From: Sphingomonas lenta
GTDB lineage: Bacteria; Pseudomonadota; Alphaproteobacteria; Sphingomonadales; Sphingomonadaceae
Assembly (NCBI RefSeq): GCF_002288825.1
Contig: NZ_NSLI01000004.1
Location: forward strand, 432,501 to 496,500
Direction of reading: 5' to 3'
DNA length: 64,000 bases
The translations under genes were made by a program, and so were the position numbers. The notes below the pieces were generated by a model. The model had not been told where the DNA came from and did not search any database. It was given only the letters and a program-made list of their open reading frames with translations. Of this stretch, positions 17,704 through 28,919 are shown one piece after another. The number at the start of each line of letters is the position of its first letter. The stretch's first letter is position 1.

Positions 17704-19092
17704 GTGATCAGGCTGTTCAAGCATTACGTGCCGCACACGGTGCTGCTGCTGGGGTTGGTGGACGCGCTCTGCCTGCTCGCGGCCGGCGAGCTGGGCTGGG
17801 TGCTGCGCGCGCGGCAGGCCGACATCGACGCCGGCACGGTGACGGACCGCCTGCCGCAGCTGCTGATCTTCACCGCAGCACTCCAGATCGCGCTGGTCGC
17901 CGTCGGAGCCTACTCGGCGGCCTCGTTCCGCTCCTTGCGCTTTGCCGCGGCTCGGCTGGCGGTCGCGGTGGCGCTGGGCCTGCTCGGGCTGTCCGTCATC
18001 TTCTTCCTAGTTCCGTCGGTCAGCTTCTGGCGGTCGAACCTGCTCTACGCCCTGCTCATCGCCGCGGCGCTGCTGGTGGCGGTGCGCGCCGCCCTGGGCC
18101 GGGCGCTCGGGAGCGACACGTTCAAGCGCCGCGTCGTGGTGCTGGGCGCGGGCGCGCGTGCGGCTCGGATTGTTGAGTTGGCGGGGAGGCCGGGAGTTAA
18201 TTTCGTCGTGGCGGGGGTGGTGGCGATGGGGGAGGCGCGGCCGGTCGTCGCGCACGCGACGCCGCGCGACGCGATCCCGAGCCTGGCGAGCCACGTCGTC
18301 GACCTCCACGCGAGCGAGGTGGTGCTGGCGCTGGAGGAGCGGCGCAACGCGCTGCCGGTCAAGGACCTGCTCCGCGTCAAGACGACCGGCGTGCAGGTCG
18401 TCGACCTTTCGAACTTCCTGGAGCGTGAGACGGGGCGCATCGATCTGGCGAGCGTGAACCCGTCCTTTCTCATCTTCTCGGACGGCTTCGCGTCGGGCCG
18501 CATGCTGTCGAGCATGGTCAAGCGCGCGTTCGACGTCGCGGCCAGCCTCCTGCTGCTCCTGCTGACGTTGCCGGTGATCCTCGTCACCGCGCTCCTCATC
18601 AAGCTCGAGTCGCCCGGTCCCGCCTTTTACCGCCAGCGCCGCGTCGGCCTATTCAACGAGCCGTTCGAGATCATCAAGCTGCGCTCCATGCGCCAGGACG
18701 CGGAGGTGGGCGGCCGCGCGGTGTGGGCGGCGGAGGACGACCCGCGCGTGACGCGCGTCGGCCGGATCATCCGCAAGATACGCATCGACGAGCTGCCCCA
18801 GGCCTGGACCGTTCTGAAGGGCGAAATGAGCTTCGTCGGCCCCAGGCCCGAGCGGCCGCAATTCGTGTCCGACCTGGAGAACCACCTGCCCTTCTACGCC
18901 GAGCGGCACATGGTGAAGCCCGGCATCACCGGCTGGGCGCAGATCAACTACCCCTATGGCGCGTCGATCGAGGACGCGCGCGAGAAGCTGGAATACGATC
19001 TCTACTACGCGAAGAACTATTCGCCCTTCCTCGACCTCCTCATCCTGCTCCAGACGCTGCGGGTCGTGATCTGGCCGGAAGGCGCGCGGTGA
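17704..19092 (+). CDS. PEP-CTERM-associated polyprenyl-phosphate sugar transferase (EpsB type)
   Basis: A 462-residue membrane glycosylphosphotransferase that attaches the first sugar phosphate to undecaprenyl phosphate. The N-terminal half has four to five helices and a Rossmann-like CoA-binding-type segment (RRVVVLGAGARAARI). The C-terminal catalytic domain is complete: KRAFDVAASLLLLL, PGPAFYRQRRVGLF, DELPQAWTVLKGEMSFVGPRPE and GITGWAQINYPYG. The opening MIRLFKHYVPHTVLLL and the gene context fit the PEP-CTERM-associated subfamily (TIGR03013 as I recall). The GTG at 17704 has CAGGGG about seven bases upstream. PrsK begins seven bases downstream, so this is one operon. Confidence 0.92.
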   Translation: MIRLFKHYVPHTVLLLGLVDALCLLAAGELGWVLRARQADIDAGTVTDRLPQLLIFTAALQIALVAVGAYSAASFRSLRFAAARLAVAVALGLLGLSVIFFLVPSVSFWRSNLLYALLIAAALLVAVRAALGRALGSDTFKRRVVVLGAGARAARIVELAGRPGVNFVVAGVVAMGEARPVVAHATPRDAIPSLASHVVDLHASEVVLALEERRNALPVKDLLRVKTTGVQVVDLSNFLERETGRIDLASVNPSFLIFSDGFASGRMLSSMVKRAFDVAASLLLLLLTLPVILVTALLIKLESPGPAFYRQRRVGLFNEPFEIIKLRSMRQDAEVGGRAVWAAEDDPRVTRVGRIIRKIRIDELPQAWTVLKGEMSFVGPRPERPQFVSDLENHLPFYAERHMVKPGITGWAQINYPYGASIEDAREKLEYDLYYAKNYSPFLDLLILLQTLRVVIWPEGAR

Positions 19093-19099
19093 GGGCCGC

Positions 19100-21078
19100 A
19101 TGACCGCCGGGCTGATCCTCTGGACCTATGCGCTCGCCGCGCTCTTGTTCGTCGTGCTGGCGCTGTCGAGCGCGCGGGCGGGCGCGCCCCGGATCGTCCC
19201 GGCCGCGTTGTGCGTCACCGCGACCTGGCTCCTGGCGGTGGCCGGGCTGGGACCCGCGCACGTCGCCGCCGGCCTGGCGGAGGGCGCGCGCGACCTCGTC
19301 TGGCTCCTGGCGGCGCTGCGCATTGCCCGGGACGACGCCGACGGGCGCGGCCCCGCCCGGCTCCTGGCGTTCGCGCTCGCTGCCGGCATCCCCGTCGCGC
19401 TGATGGTGACGGCGGTGGTCGGCGCGCCCGCGCCCGTGCAGCTCGGCTCGCGCATGCTGATGGCGCTCGCGGGCGTGATCCTGCTGGGCCGCGCGGAGGG
19501 GCGGCGGGGTCCGGAAGAGCGACTGACCGCCGCGCTCGCGATGCTATGGGGCGTCGATCTGTTCGTGATCGCGCCCGGCTTCCTGATCGGCTGGACGCCC
19601 ACGCTCGTGCTCGCGCGCGGCGTCACGATGCTCGGCGTCGGCGCTGCCTTCGCGCTCGCCGCGGCGCCGCGCGGCGACCGCAGCTTCGGCCTGTCCCGCG
19701 GATTGCGGCTGCGCGCGATCGTCGGCGCGGCGCTGTTCCTCTATATGGCGGCGGTGGTCGCCGCCACGGGCTGGGCGGCCGACCTCCCGCCGACCGAGGC
19801 CCGCATCGCGCAGACCGCGATCGTGGTGGGCGCGACGACGACGCTAGCGGTGCTCGCCTCCACCTCCTGGCTGCGCGCCTGGACGCGCGTGGTCGTCGAG
19901 AAGCACCTGTTCGGCCACCGCTATGATTACCGATCCGCCTGGGCGCGGTTCACCGGCACGCTCGGCCGGCCGGGCGAGGACGGGCCGCTTCCCCAACGCG
20001 TCGTCCAGGCGGTCGCCGACCTGGTCGACGCGCCCGCAGGGCTGCTGCTCGCGCGCGGCGATGACGGACTGGAGCCCGCGGCGGGCTGGCGCTGGGAGGA
20101 GGGCGGGGCCGCGCCGGACCTGCCGCTCGCCGAACATCTGGAGCGCACGGGCCGGATCGTCGAGCTCGACCGCGTGCGCGACGGCCTGGCCCCCCCGGAA
20201 GAGCGCGCGGCGGTGCCGGCGTGGATGACGGCGCGCGCCGAGGCTTGGGCGCTGGTGCCGCTGACGCACCTGGGCGTGCTGGTCGGCGCGATCCTGCTCG
20301 CGCGGCCGCCGGTGGCGCGGCCGCTCGACTGGGAGGATCTCGACCTGCTGCGCCTCGCAGGCGCGCAGGCGGCGAGCTACCTGGCCGAGGATCGCGCGCA
20401 CGTCGCGCTCGCCGACGTCGAGCGCTTCGACGAGTTCAACCGGCGCTTCGCCTTCATCCTCCACGACATCAAAAACTTGGTGAGCCAGATGAGCCTGGTC
20501 GCGCGCAACGCCGAGCGGCACGGCGACGACCCCGCGTTCCGCGCCGACATGGTGGCGACGCTGAAGGACTCGGCGGAGCGCATGACCGCGCTCGTGCAGC
20601 GCCTGACGCACCGCCCCGCCGCGGCGGCCGGCGTCGCCGAGCCGGTGGATCTCGCGCACTTCGCCGAGCAAGCCGCGCGGTCGCGTCGGGCGCAGCATCC
20701 CGTGGTCGCCCGAACGAACGGGCGTCCGTTTGCGCTCGCCGACGCCCAGGCGCTCGCTCAGGCGCTCGGCCACCTCGTCCAGAACGCAGTGGAGGCGAGC
20801 CCAGCGGGCGTCGCGGTCGAGATCAGCGCGCGTGTCGAGGGCTGCCGCGCGGTGGTCGAGGTCGCCGACCGGGGCTGCGGCATGTCGGCGGCGTTCGTCC
20901 GCGACCGGCTGTTCCGACCGTTCAGCTCGTCCAAGCCCGGCGGCTTCGGGCTGGGCGCGTTCGAGGCGCGGCAGCTCGTCCGCGCGATGGGTGGCGCGCT
21001 GGAGGTGGAGAGCCGCGAAGGGGAGGGGACGCGCTTCCGCATCGTCCTGCCCGCCGCGCCCGAGATGGAACAAGCGGC

Positions 21079-21082
<4 letters not shown>
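19100..21082 (+). CDS. prsK: PEP-CTERM system histidine kinase PrsK
   Basis: A 660-residue sensor kinase. The N-terminal ~280 residues hold about eight transmembrane helices; a GAF-like domain follows (about 300-440); the kinase core begins with FAFILHDIKNLVSQMSLV, in which His about 455 sits in the HDIKNL phosphoacceptor box characteristic of PrsK, and ends with the ATPase domain (LGHLVQNAVEAS, GCGMS, FSSSKPGGFGLGAFEARQLV). This pattern matches the PrsK family, which together with PrsR controls exopolysaccharide and PEP-CTERM protein genes. GAGGG precedes the ATG. It overlaps prsR by four bases (ATGA). The signal it senses is unknown. Confidence 0.9.
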
Positions 21083-22423
<1,341 letters not shown>

Positions 22424-22431
<8 letters not shown>

Positions 22432-24373
22432 GGCCACTTATCCGCTGCTCCGCCGTCGGCGTCGCCGGTTCAAATGGAAGCTGCCGCGACTGCACCGTCG
22501 TGCGCGGCCGATCGCGATCGCGCTGCTCGCGTTCCTGGGCGTGATGGCGGGCGTGTACTCCGCCACCCGGCCCGCGCCGGTCGACATGGCCCAAGCGCTC
22601 GCCGCGAGCCGGCGCACGCTCGCCGAGGGCAACTACAACGCGGCGCGCCACAACGCGCAAGCCGCGCTTCGAACCGACGGGAACTCGGTCGAGGCGCAGC
22701 TGCTGCTCGCCCGCGCGTTCCTGGAGCTGGAGGACGGCGGCGCGGCGCAGGCGGCGCTGACGCGCGCGCGCGAACTCGGCGTACCCGCCGGTGCGTTGCA
22801 CCACTTGGTCGCGCACGCGCTCGTGCTGCAGGGCGACGCCGTCGGTGCGATGCGCGAACTCGATCACGCGCCGGCGGAGCATGCTGGCTACGCCGCGCGC
22901 ATCCGCGCCCGCGCGTTCGCGGCGCAGGGCAGGCGGGGCGCGGCGCTCGAAACGCTGGAGGCGCTGGTCCGGTCGGACCCGAACGACGCGCGCGCTTGGG
23001 CGGACCTCGGACGCCTGCGCTTCTCGGGCGGCGAGGTGGGCGCGGCCGACGAGGCGGCGAGCCGCGCGGCGACCCTCTCGCCCCACGACCCGCACGCGCT
23101 GACGCTTAAAGGCGAGCTGGTCCGCGCCCGCTTCGGGCAGCTCGCTTCGCTCCCCTGGTTCGAGGCGGCGCTGAGGCGCGACGCGTATCACTATCCCGCG
23201 CTGATCGAGTACGCCGCGACCCTGGGCGAGCTCGGCCGCCACCGCGACATGCTCGCCGCAGCCCGCGCCGCCGCGCTCGCCGAGCCGGGCGCGCCGCAGC
23301 CGCTCTATCTGCAGGCGGTGCTCGCCGCGCGCGCGGGCAATCACGAGCTCGCCCGCGCGGTGCTGGGCCGCGCCGGGTCCGACGTGGAGTCGATGCCGGG
23401 CGGCGCGCTGCTCGCCGGCGCGCTCGAATACGCCGCGGGCCGCTATGGCGGCGCGGTCGAGCGCTGGCGCGCGCTGCTCGAGCGCCAGCCGATGAACCTG
23501 CGCGTGCGGAGCCTGCTCGCGGCCGCGCTTCTCCGCTCGGGCGAAGCGGGCGCGGCGCTCGACGTGCTCGGTCCCGTGCTGGAGCGGGCCGACGCCGACC
23601 CGTACGCACTCAGCGTCGCCGCGCGCGCGGCTGAGGCGCGGGGCGACCGCGTCCGCGCCGCGGCACTGCTCGACCGTGCGGCGCGCGGCGGCCAGGCTCC
23701 CGCCGCGGTGTTCGCGAGCCCCGACGCGCCCGTCGCGCTCGCCGCCGCGGCCGCGAGCCGCCCGAACGACCCGACCTTCGCGCTGGGCCTAATCCGCGGG
23801 CTGGCGGACGGGGGCAGGGGCGCCGCCGCCGTCCAGACCGCGCAGGCGCTCGTCCGCGCGGCGCCCGGCGCGCCCGCGGCGCATGTCGCGCTCGGCGACG
23901 CGCACGCGGCGCTCGGGCGCTGGGGTCAGGCCGCCGACGCGTACCGCCGCGCCGCCGACCTCCGCTTCGACGAGCCGACTCTGCTCCGCCTCGTCGACGC
24001 GCTCGGCCGCGCCAAGCGGATCGACGAGGCCGCGGCCGCGCTGTCGCTCTTCCTATCGCAGAACCCGCATAGCCTGCTAGGCCAGCGCCTGCTCGGCCAA
24101 TGGCAGCTCGGCACGGGCGACGTGGAGGCCGCGATCGAGACGCTGGAGGGCGTGCGCGCCCGGATCGGCGCGACCGACGCCGGCCTGCTCGCCGAGCTCT
24201 CCCGTGCCTACGCCGCCGACGGCGATGGCACGGTGGCGCGACGCTACGGCGCGGCGGCGTACCGGCTCACGCCGATGAACCCGGCCGTCGTCGCCTCCTA
24301 CGCCGCCGCGCTGGAGGCTGACGGGAACCCGAAGGGCGCGGCGCAGCTCCGGGCGAAGCTGGCGCGGCTCTAG
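22424..24373 (+). CDS. TPR-repeat membrane protein of the PEP-CTERM cluster (PrsT-like)
   Basis: A 649-residue protein with a basic N-terminus (LLRRRRRRFKWKLPRLHRRARP), one transmembrane helix (about residues 31-46, IALLAFLGVMAGVYSA), and then continuous tetratricopeptide repeats to the end (for example EGNYNAARHNAQAALRTDGNSVEAQLLLARAF-type units). Its place directly after PrsR, with an eight-base overlap, matches PrsT, the TPR lipoprotein of PEP-CTERM systems. It differs from the PrsT I know in being shorter (usually about 900 residues) and in having a membrane anchor instead of a lipobox. It probably acts as a periplasmic scaffold in polysaccharide export; this is inference from context. 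Confidence 0.82.
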
Positions 24374-26157
24374 GCCAGCGCCTCCACCTGCTCCGCCAGC
24401 TCCAGCCAGCGGAGCTCGGCGGCGTCCTTCTCCTCGCGGGCGCGTTCGATCGCCTTCATGAGCTTGTCGAAGCCGGCGGGGTCGCGGGCGTAGAGGTCGG
24501 GGTCGGCGAGCTTGGCCTCGTCGCGCGCGATGGCGGCGTCGATCTCCTCGATGCGCTTGGGCAGCAGGTCGTAGTCGCGCTGGTCCTTGTAGGACAGCTT
24601 GGCGCGGGCGGGCCGCGTCGGCGGCTCGGCCGCGGGCGACGGCTTCGACGCGGCGGGCCTGCGCGCCTCGACCCGCGGGCGGCGCTTGGCGACCCAGTCC
24701 TCGTAGCCGCCCGCGACCACGTCGACGAAGCCGCTGCCGTCGAGCCCCAGCGTCACCGTCACCGTGCGGTCGAGGAAGTCGCGGTCGTGGCTGACGATCA
24801 TCACCGTGCCGTCGTAGTCTGCGATCACCTCCTGGAGCAGGTCGAGCGTCTCCAGGTCGAGGTCGTTGGTCGGCTCGTCGAGCACGAGGAGGTTGGACGC
24901 GCGGGCGAACTCGCGCGCGAGCAGCAGCCGCGACCGCTCGCCGCCCGACAGCGTGCCCACGCGCGCGTCGGCGAGACTGGGGTCGAACAGGAACTCCTTG
25001 AGATAGCCGTGGACGTGCTTCTTGATGCCCCGGACCTCGATCCAGTCGCCGCCCTCCGCCAGCACGTCGCGCACGCGCTTCTCGGGGGCCATCAGCGTGC
25101 GTTGCTGGTCGATGACCACGCCGTCCAGCGTCTTGGCGAGCGTGACGCCGCCCTCGTCAGGCTCGACCTCGCCGGTGAGCAGCTTGAGCAGCGTCGTCTT
25201 GCCCGCTCCGTTCGCCCCGACAATGCCGATGCGGTCGCCGCGCGTGACCTTGAAGGTGAAGTCGCGGATGATGGTGCGGTCGCCGTAGCGCTTGGTGACC
25301 TTGTCCGCGGTGATGACGGAGCGGGTGCGGACGTCGTCCGACTCGATGGCGAGCTTGGCCGCGCCCTGCGGCCCGATCATCGCGGCGCGTTGCGCGCGCA
25401 TCTGATTGAGCTTCTCGAGCCGCCCCTGATTACGGCGGCGCCTGGCGGTGACGCCGCGCTGGAGCCAGTGGAGCTCGAGCTTGAGCTTGGCGTCGAGCTT
25501 TTCCGCGGCGCGCGCCTCCTCGGCGTACACCGCCTCCGTCCAGGCTTCGAAGCCGCCGAAGCCGACCTCGTTGCGGCGCAAGGAGCCGCGGTCGAGCCAC
25601 AGCGTCTGGCGCGTGAGGCGGGTGAGGAAGGTGCGGTCGTGGCTGATGACGACGAACGCGCCCGTGAAGCGCTTCAGCCAGTCCTCCAGCCACTCGATCG
25701 CGGCGAGGTCGAGATGGTTGGTCGGCTCGTCGAGCAGCAGCACCTGCGGCTCCTGCGCCAGCGCGCGCACGATCGCCGCGCGGCGGCGCTCGCCGCCGCT
25801 CGCCGAGGCGGCGTCGCGCGACAGGTCGATGCCGAGCTGGTCGGCGATCGCGGCCGCCTCGTGCGCGGGCGGGGCGTCCGAGCCGCTGAGGACATAATCC
25901 TCCAGCGTGGCGTGGGCGCGGAGGTCGGGCTCCTGCTCCAGGAGTACGACGCGCGTGCCGGGCACGATCGTGCGGCGGCCCTCGTCGGCCTCGATGCGGT
26001 CGGCGATGAGCTTCAGGAGCGTCGTCTTGCCCGCGCCGTTGCGCCCGATCAGCGCCAGGCGGTCGCGCGCGCCGATATGAAGGTCGAGGTGGCGGAACAG
26101 CCAGCCGGAACCTTGGATGAGCCCGAGATCTTCGTACGACAGAACAGGTGCGGCCAT
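24370..26157 (-). CDS. uup: ABC-F family ATPase, Uup-like
   Basis: A 595-residue soluble protein with two ATP-binding cassettes: Walker [14 protein letters not shown] and [13 protein letters not shown], signatures SASGGERRRAA and TLSGGERSRLLLA, and Walker B LLLDEPTNHLDL and LVLDEPTNDLDL. There are no membrane segments. An interdomain linker rich in charged residues follows the first cassette, and the C-terminus carries a ~80-residue coiled coil (DLLPKRIEEIDAAIARDEAK...), the feature that marks Uup among ABC-F proteins. Uup affects transposon excision and ribosome function. The ATG at 26157 starts AAPVLSYEDLGL as in relatives. It overlaps the convergent PrsT-like gene by four bases. Confidence 0.9.
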   Translation of the reverse strand: MAAPVLSYEDLGLIQGSGWLFRHLDLHIGARDRLALIGRNGAGKTTLLKLIADRIEADEGRRTIVPGTRVVLLEQEPDLRAHATLEDYVLSGSDAPPAHEAAAIADQLGIDLSRDAASASGGERRRAAIVRALAQEPQVLLLDEPTNHLDLAAIEWLEDWLKRFTGAFVVISHDRTFLTRLTRQTLWLDRGSLRRNEVGFGGFEAWTEAVYAEEARAAEKLDAKLKLELHWLQRGVTARRRRNQGRLEKLNQMRAQRAAMIGPQGAAKLAIESDDVRTRSVITADKVTKRYGDRTIIRDFTFKVTRGDRIGIVGANGAGKTTLLKLLTGEVEPDEGGVTLAKTLDGVVIDQQRTLMAPEKRVRDVLAEGGDWIEVRGIKKHVHGYLKEFLFDPSLADARVGTLSGGERSRLLLAREFARASNLLVLDEPTNDLDLETLDLLQEVIADYDGTVMIVSHDRDFLDRTVTVTLGLDGSGFVDVVAGGYEDWVAKRRPRVEARRPAASKPSPAAEPPTRPARAKLSYKDQRDYDLLPKRIEEIDAAIARDEAKLADPDLYARDPAGFDKLMKAIERAREEKDAAELRWLELAEQVEALA

Positions 26158-26257
26158 GCGCGTGCAGCTAAGGGGGAGGGACCCGGACGGCAAGTTGCGG
26201 GTTCCTGTCGGCCCCATTCACAGCATGTTCAAAGCCTTGCGCGTAACGATCGGAATT

Positions 26258-26548
26258 ATGACCAAGTTGGCTTACCTCCTGCTGATCGGGCTCGCCGTGC
26301 CGACGGCCGCGCCCGCGCAGCACCACCGCGACCAGCGCCAGGCGTTCGAGGCGCGGCGCGAGGGGCGCATCCTGCCCGTGCGCGAGATCGAGCGCCGCGT
26401 CGTGCCATCCATGGGCGGCGCGCAATATATCGGCTTCGACTTCGATTCCGGCGCGGCGGTTTACACGCTCAAGTTCCTGCGCGATGGACGGGTGATCTGG
26501 GTCGACGTCGACGGCCGCACCGGCAACGTCCTCGGCCGCACCCGCTGA
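26258..26548 (+). CDS. PepSY-domain secreted protein
   Basis: A 96-residue exported protein: signal peptide MTKLAYLLLIGLAVPTAAPAQ, then a single PepSY-like domain with GRILPVREIERRV and a C-terminal beta strand segment VIWVDVDGRTGNVLGR. PepSY domains are small periplasmic modules that bind peptides or inhibit proteases, and in several Alphaproteobacteria such a protein sits beside, and restrains, a two-component system (the FeuN-FeuP-FeuQ arrangement). Here it ends 16 bases before a response regulator gene, so the same arrangement is likely. An upstream ATG at 26225 is possible but would precede the signal peptide. Confidence 0.82.
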   Translation: MTKLAYLLLIGLAVPTAAPAQHHRDQRQAFEARREGRILPVREIERRVVPSMGGAQYIGFDFDSGAAVYTLKFLRDGRVIWVDVDGRTGNVLGRTR

Positions 26549-26564
26549 TAAAGGGGATCGGATT

Positions 26565-27227
26565 TTGCGCGTATTGATCGTCGAGGACGAGCCCAACCTA
26601 GGCCAGCAGCTCAAGAACACGCTGGAGGGCGCGGGCTACGCCGTCGACCTCGCGACCGACGGCGAGGAGGGGCACTTCCTCGGATCGACCGAGAGCTACG
26701 ACGCGATCGTGCTCGACTTGGGGTTGCCGGAGATCGACGGGCTGACGGTGCTCGACCGCTGGCGCAAGGAGGGCCGCACCGCGCCCGTCCTCGTGCTGAC
26801 CGCGCGCGACAGCTGGTCGGACAAGGTGGCGGGCCTCGACGCGGGTGCCGACGACTACGTCGCCAAGCCGTTCCAGACCGAGGAGCTGATCGCGCGGCTC
26901 CGCGCGCTGATCCGCCGCGCGTCCGGCAACGCGTCGTCTGAGCTCACCGCCGGCGACATCCGGCTCGACACGCGATCGGGCAAGGTCACCCGCGCGGGCG
27001 AGCCGGTGAAGCTGACGGCGCAGGAATACAAGCTCTTGAGCTACCTGCTCCACCACAAGGGCAAGGTGGTCAGCCGCACTGAGCTGATCGAGCATATTTA
27101 CGACCAGGATTTCGACCGCGACTCGAACACGATCGAGGTGTTCGTGACGCGCATCCGCAAGAAGCTGGGGCAGGACGTGATCACCACGATCCGCGGGCTG
27201 GGGTACAGTCTGGACGAGCCGGCTTGA
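26565..27227 (+). CDS. OmpR/PhoB-family response regulator
   Basis: A 220-residue response regulator with receiver domain (acidic pocket Glu7-Asp8-Glu9, phosphoacceptor Asp51 in VLDLGLPEIDG, Lys near residue 101 in VAKPF) and a winged-helix DNA-binding domain (LTAQEYKLLSYLLHHKGKVVSR ... SNTIEVFVTRIRKKL, TIRGLGYSL). The start is a TTG at 26565 with AAGGGGA seven bases upstream. It follows the PepSY gene by 16 bases and is separated from its kinase by the Rpt5 element. The regulon cannot be inferred; relatives in the PhoP/FeuP group respond to envelope stress. Confidence 0.95.
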   Translation: MRVLIVEDEPNLGQQLKNTLEGAGYAVDLATDGEEGHFLGSTESYDAIVLDLGLPEIDGLTVLDRWRKEGRTAPVLVLTARDSWSDKVAGLDAGADDYVAKPFQTEELIARLRALIRRASGNASSELTAGDIRLDTRSGKVTRAGEPVKLTAQEYKLLSYLLHHKGKVVSRTELIEHIYDQDFDRDSNTIEVFVTRIRKKLGQDVITTIRGLGYSLDEPA

Positions 27228-27247
27228 GGGGCGGCACCTTCCTACCT

Positions 27248-27366
27248 CGTCACCCCAGCGACGGGCCCCAGCAAAGTAGTACTTTGCTGGGAACCCAAAG
27301 CTGGGGTCGTCATGGGAGAGCGTACCCGGCCCGAACCGCGCGATCCCAGCTTTCGCTGGGATGACG
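27248..27366. repeat. Rpt5 copy 1 (GTCACCCC...GGGATGACG) between regulator and kinase
   Basis: This 119-base element begins CGTCACCCCAGCG and ends CGCTGGGATGACG, which are complementary. It carries an internal hairpin CCCAGCAAAGT...ACTTTGCTGGG and a second motif AAAGCTGGGGTC/GATCCCAGCTTT. It ends one base before the first possible start codon of the kinase gene. Copies with the same ends lie at 47998-48129 and 49310-49392. Confidence 0.85.
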
Positions 27367-27367
27367 T

Positions 27368-28756
27368 TTGGTGGCGTTGTCGGTCGAGACCTCTAGAGCC
27401 GCAAGTACGACGGGCTCCCTCTCCCGCCGCATGATCCTGACCGCGGCGGCGTGGATCTCGCTGCTGCTGTTCGGCGGAGGGTTCGCGCTCGACCGAGTGC
27501 TGACCCAGGCGGTCACCGCGAACTTCGACGGGCAGCTCGAATATGTTCTCCAGTCGCTGCTCCTCACCTCGGAGGTGGGGCCGGACGGCGAGATCGTGTT
27601 CAACCGCGAGCCCGCCGACCAGCGTTTCCTGGAGCCCGGATCAGGCGCCTATTGGCAGGTGTCGGCCAAGGGACGCGACGCGTTCCCGTCGCGCTCGTTG
27701 TGGGACCGGCAGCTGGCGTACGGGCGCGAGCACAACGACCGCGAGATCCATGTCTACGACAGCGCGCAGTTTCCCGAAGAGAAGCTGCGCATCGCCGAAC
27801 GCGACGTGACCCTGCCCGGCTCGCCCGTGGTCTGGCGTTTCCAGGTGGCGCAGAACCGGGACGCGCTGGACGCGCAGATCGAGACGCTCCGGCGCACGCT
27901 GGTGCGCTCCTTCGCGCTGCTGGCGCTGGGGCTCATCATCCTGGCGGCGCTGCAGACGCTCTACGGACTGTGGCCGCTGCGGCGCGTGCGCGAGGAGATC
28001 GCTCGCTTACGCGCGGGCGCGTCGAACCGGATCAGCGCGCCCATGCCCAACGAGGTCGCGCCGCTCGTCGAGGAGCTGAACGCGCTCGTCGAGCACAACG
28101 AGCGTCAGGCGGAGGAGGCCAGGCGGCACGCGGGCAATCTCGCCCACGCGTTGAAGACGCCGCTCACCGTCATCATGAACGCCGCCACCGCCAACGCGGA
28201 CGACCTGGCCGAGACGGTGGTGCGCGAGGCGACGACGATGCGCCGCCAGGTCGACCACCACCTCGCCCGCGCCCGCGCGGTGGGCCGCCGCGGCTCCGCG
28301 CACAGCCGCGCGGACGTGTGGCCGAGCCTGGAGTCGGTCGAGCGCGCGGTGGCCCGCCTCTACCGCCACGTCCGCATCGACATGGACGGGCCCAAGGACA
28401 AGGAAGGCGAGCGCAAGCTGCAGGTCCATGTCGAGCGGCAGGACCTGGACGAGATGCTGGGCAACCTGATCGAGAACGCCGCGAAATACGGCGGCGGCAG
28501 CGTGTTCGTGACGGTGCGCGAGCAGGCGGGCTTCGTCGAGTTCCTCGTCGAGGATGACGGGCCGGGTATCCCCGAGGAGGAACGCTCGCGCATCTTCGAC
28601 CGCGGCGTGCGCCTGGATACGGGCAAGCCGGGGACGGGCCTGGGGCTGGCGATCGTGCGCGATGTAGCGGAGATCTACGGCGGCACGGTGGCGCTGGAGG
28701 AGAGCGAGGACCTGGGCGGGTTGCTGGTGCGGTTACGGATGCCGGCGGCGAACTGA
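27368..28756 (+). CDS. Sensor histidine kinase, PhoQ/FeuQ-like
   Basis: A roughly 462-residue two-helix sensor kinase. Helix 1 is ILTAAAWISLLLFGGGFAL, followed by a periplasmic sensing region of about 130 residues, helix 2 (LLALGLIILAALQTLYGL), a HAMP-like linker, and the kinase core. The phosphoacceptor His lies near residue 261 in NLAHALKTPLTVI, a box typical of PhoQ- and FeuQ-type kinases. The ATPase part shows NLIENAAKYGGG, EDDGPGIPEE and GTGLGLAIVRDVAEIYGG. The start is uncertain: TTG 27368, GTG 27371 and ATG 27431 are in frame, none has a good ribosome site. It is the natural partner of the regulator at 26565. Confidence 0.92.
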   Translation: MVALSVETSRAASTTGSLSRRMILTAAAWISLLLFGGGFALDRVLTQAVTANFDGQLEYVLQSLLLTSEVGPDGEIVFNREPADQRFLEPGSGAYWQVSAKGRDAFPSRSLWDRQLAYGREHNDREIHVYDSAQFPEEKLRIAERDVTLPGSPVVWRFQVAQNRDALDAQIETLRRTLVRSFALLALGLIILAALQTLYGLWPLRRVREEIARLRAGASNRISAPMPNEVAPLVEELNALVEHNERQAEEARRHAGNLAHALKTPLTVIMNAATANADDLAETVVREATTMRRQVDHHLARARAVGRRGSAHSRADVWPSLESVERAVARLYRHVRIDMDGPKDKEGERKLQVHVERQDLDEMLGNLIENAAKYGGGSVFVTVREQAGFVEFLVEDDGPGIPEEERSRIFDRGVRLDTGKPGTGLGLAIVRDVAEIYGGTVALEESEDLGGLLVRLRMPAAN

Positions 28757-28766
28757 AGCTACATCA

Positions 28767-28912
28767 TTCCTTCCCCGCAACGCAGTTACGGGGGAGGGGG
28801 ACCGCTCGCGTAGCGAGTGGTGGAGGGGGGTACAGCGCGATGCCGCATCCCGTTATTCCCCCTCCACCAGCCTTCGGCTGGTCCCCCTCCCCCGCTGTGA
28901 GCGGGAGAGGAA
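28767..28912. repeat. Rpt2 copy 2
   Basis: A 146-base element with TTCCTTCCCCGCAACGCAG at the left and GCGGGAGAGGAA at the right, inner hairpins CGCTCGCG-TAG-CGAG and CCAGCC-TTC-GGCTGG, and a central GCGATGCCGCATCCCGT. It lies between the convergent kinase and oxidoreductase genes. Confidence 0.85.
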
Positions 28913-28919
28913 CATAGAA

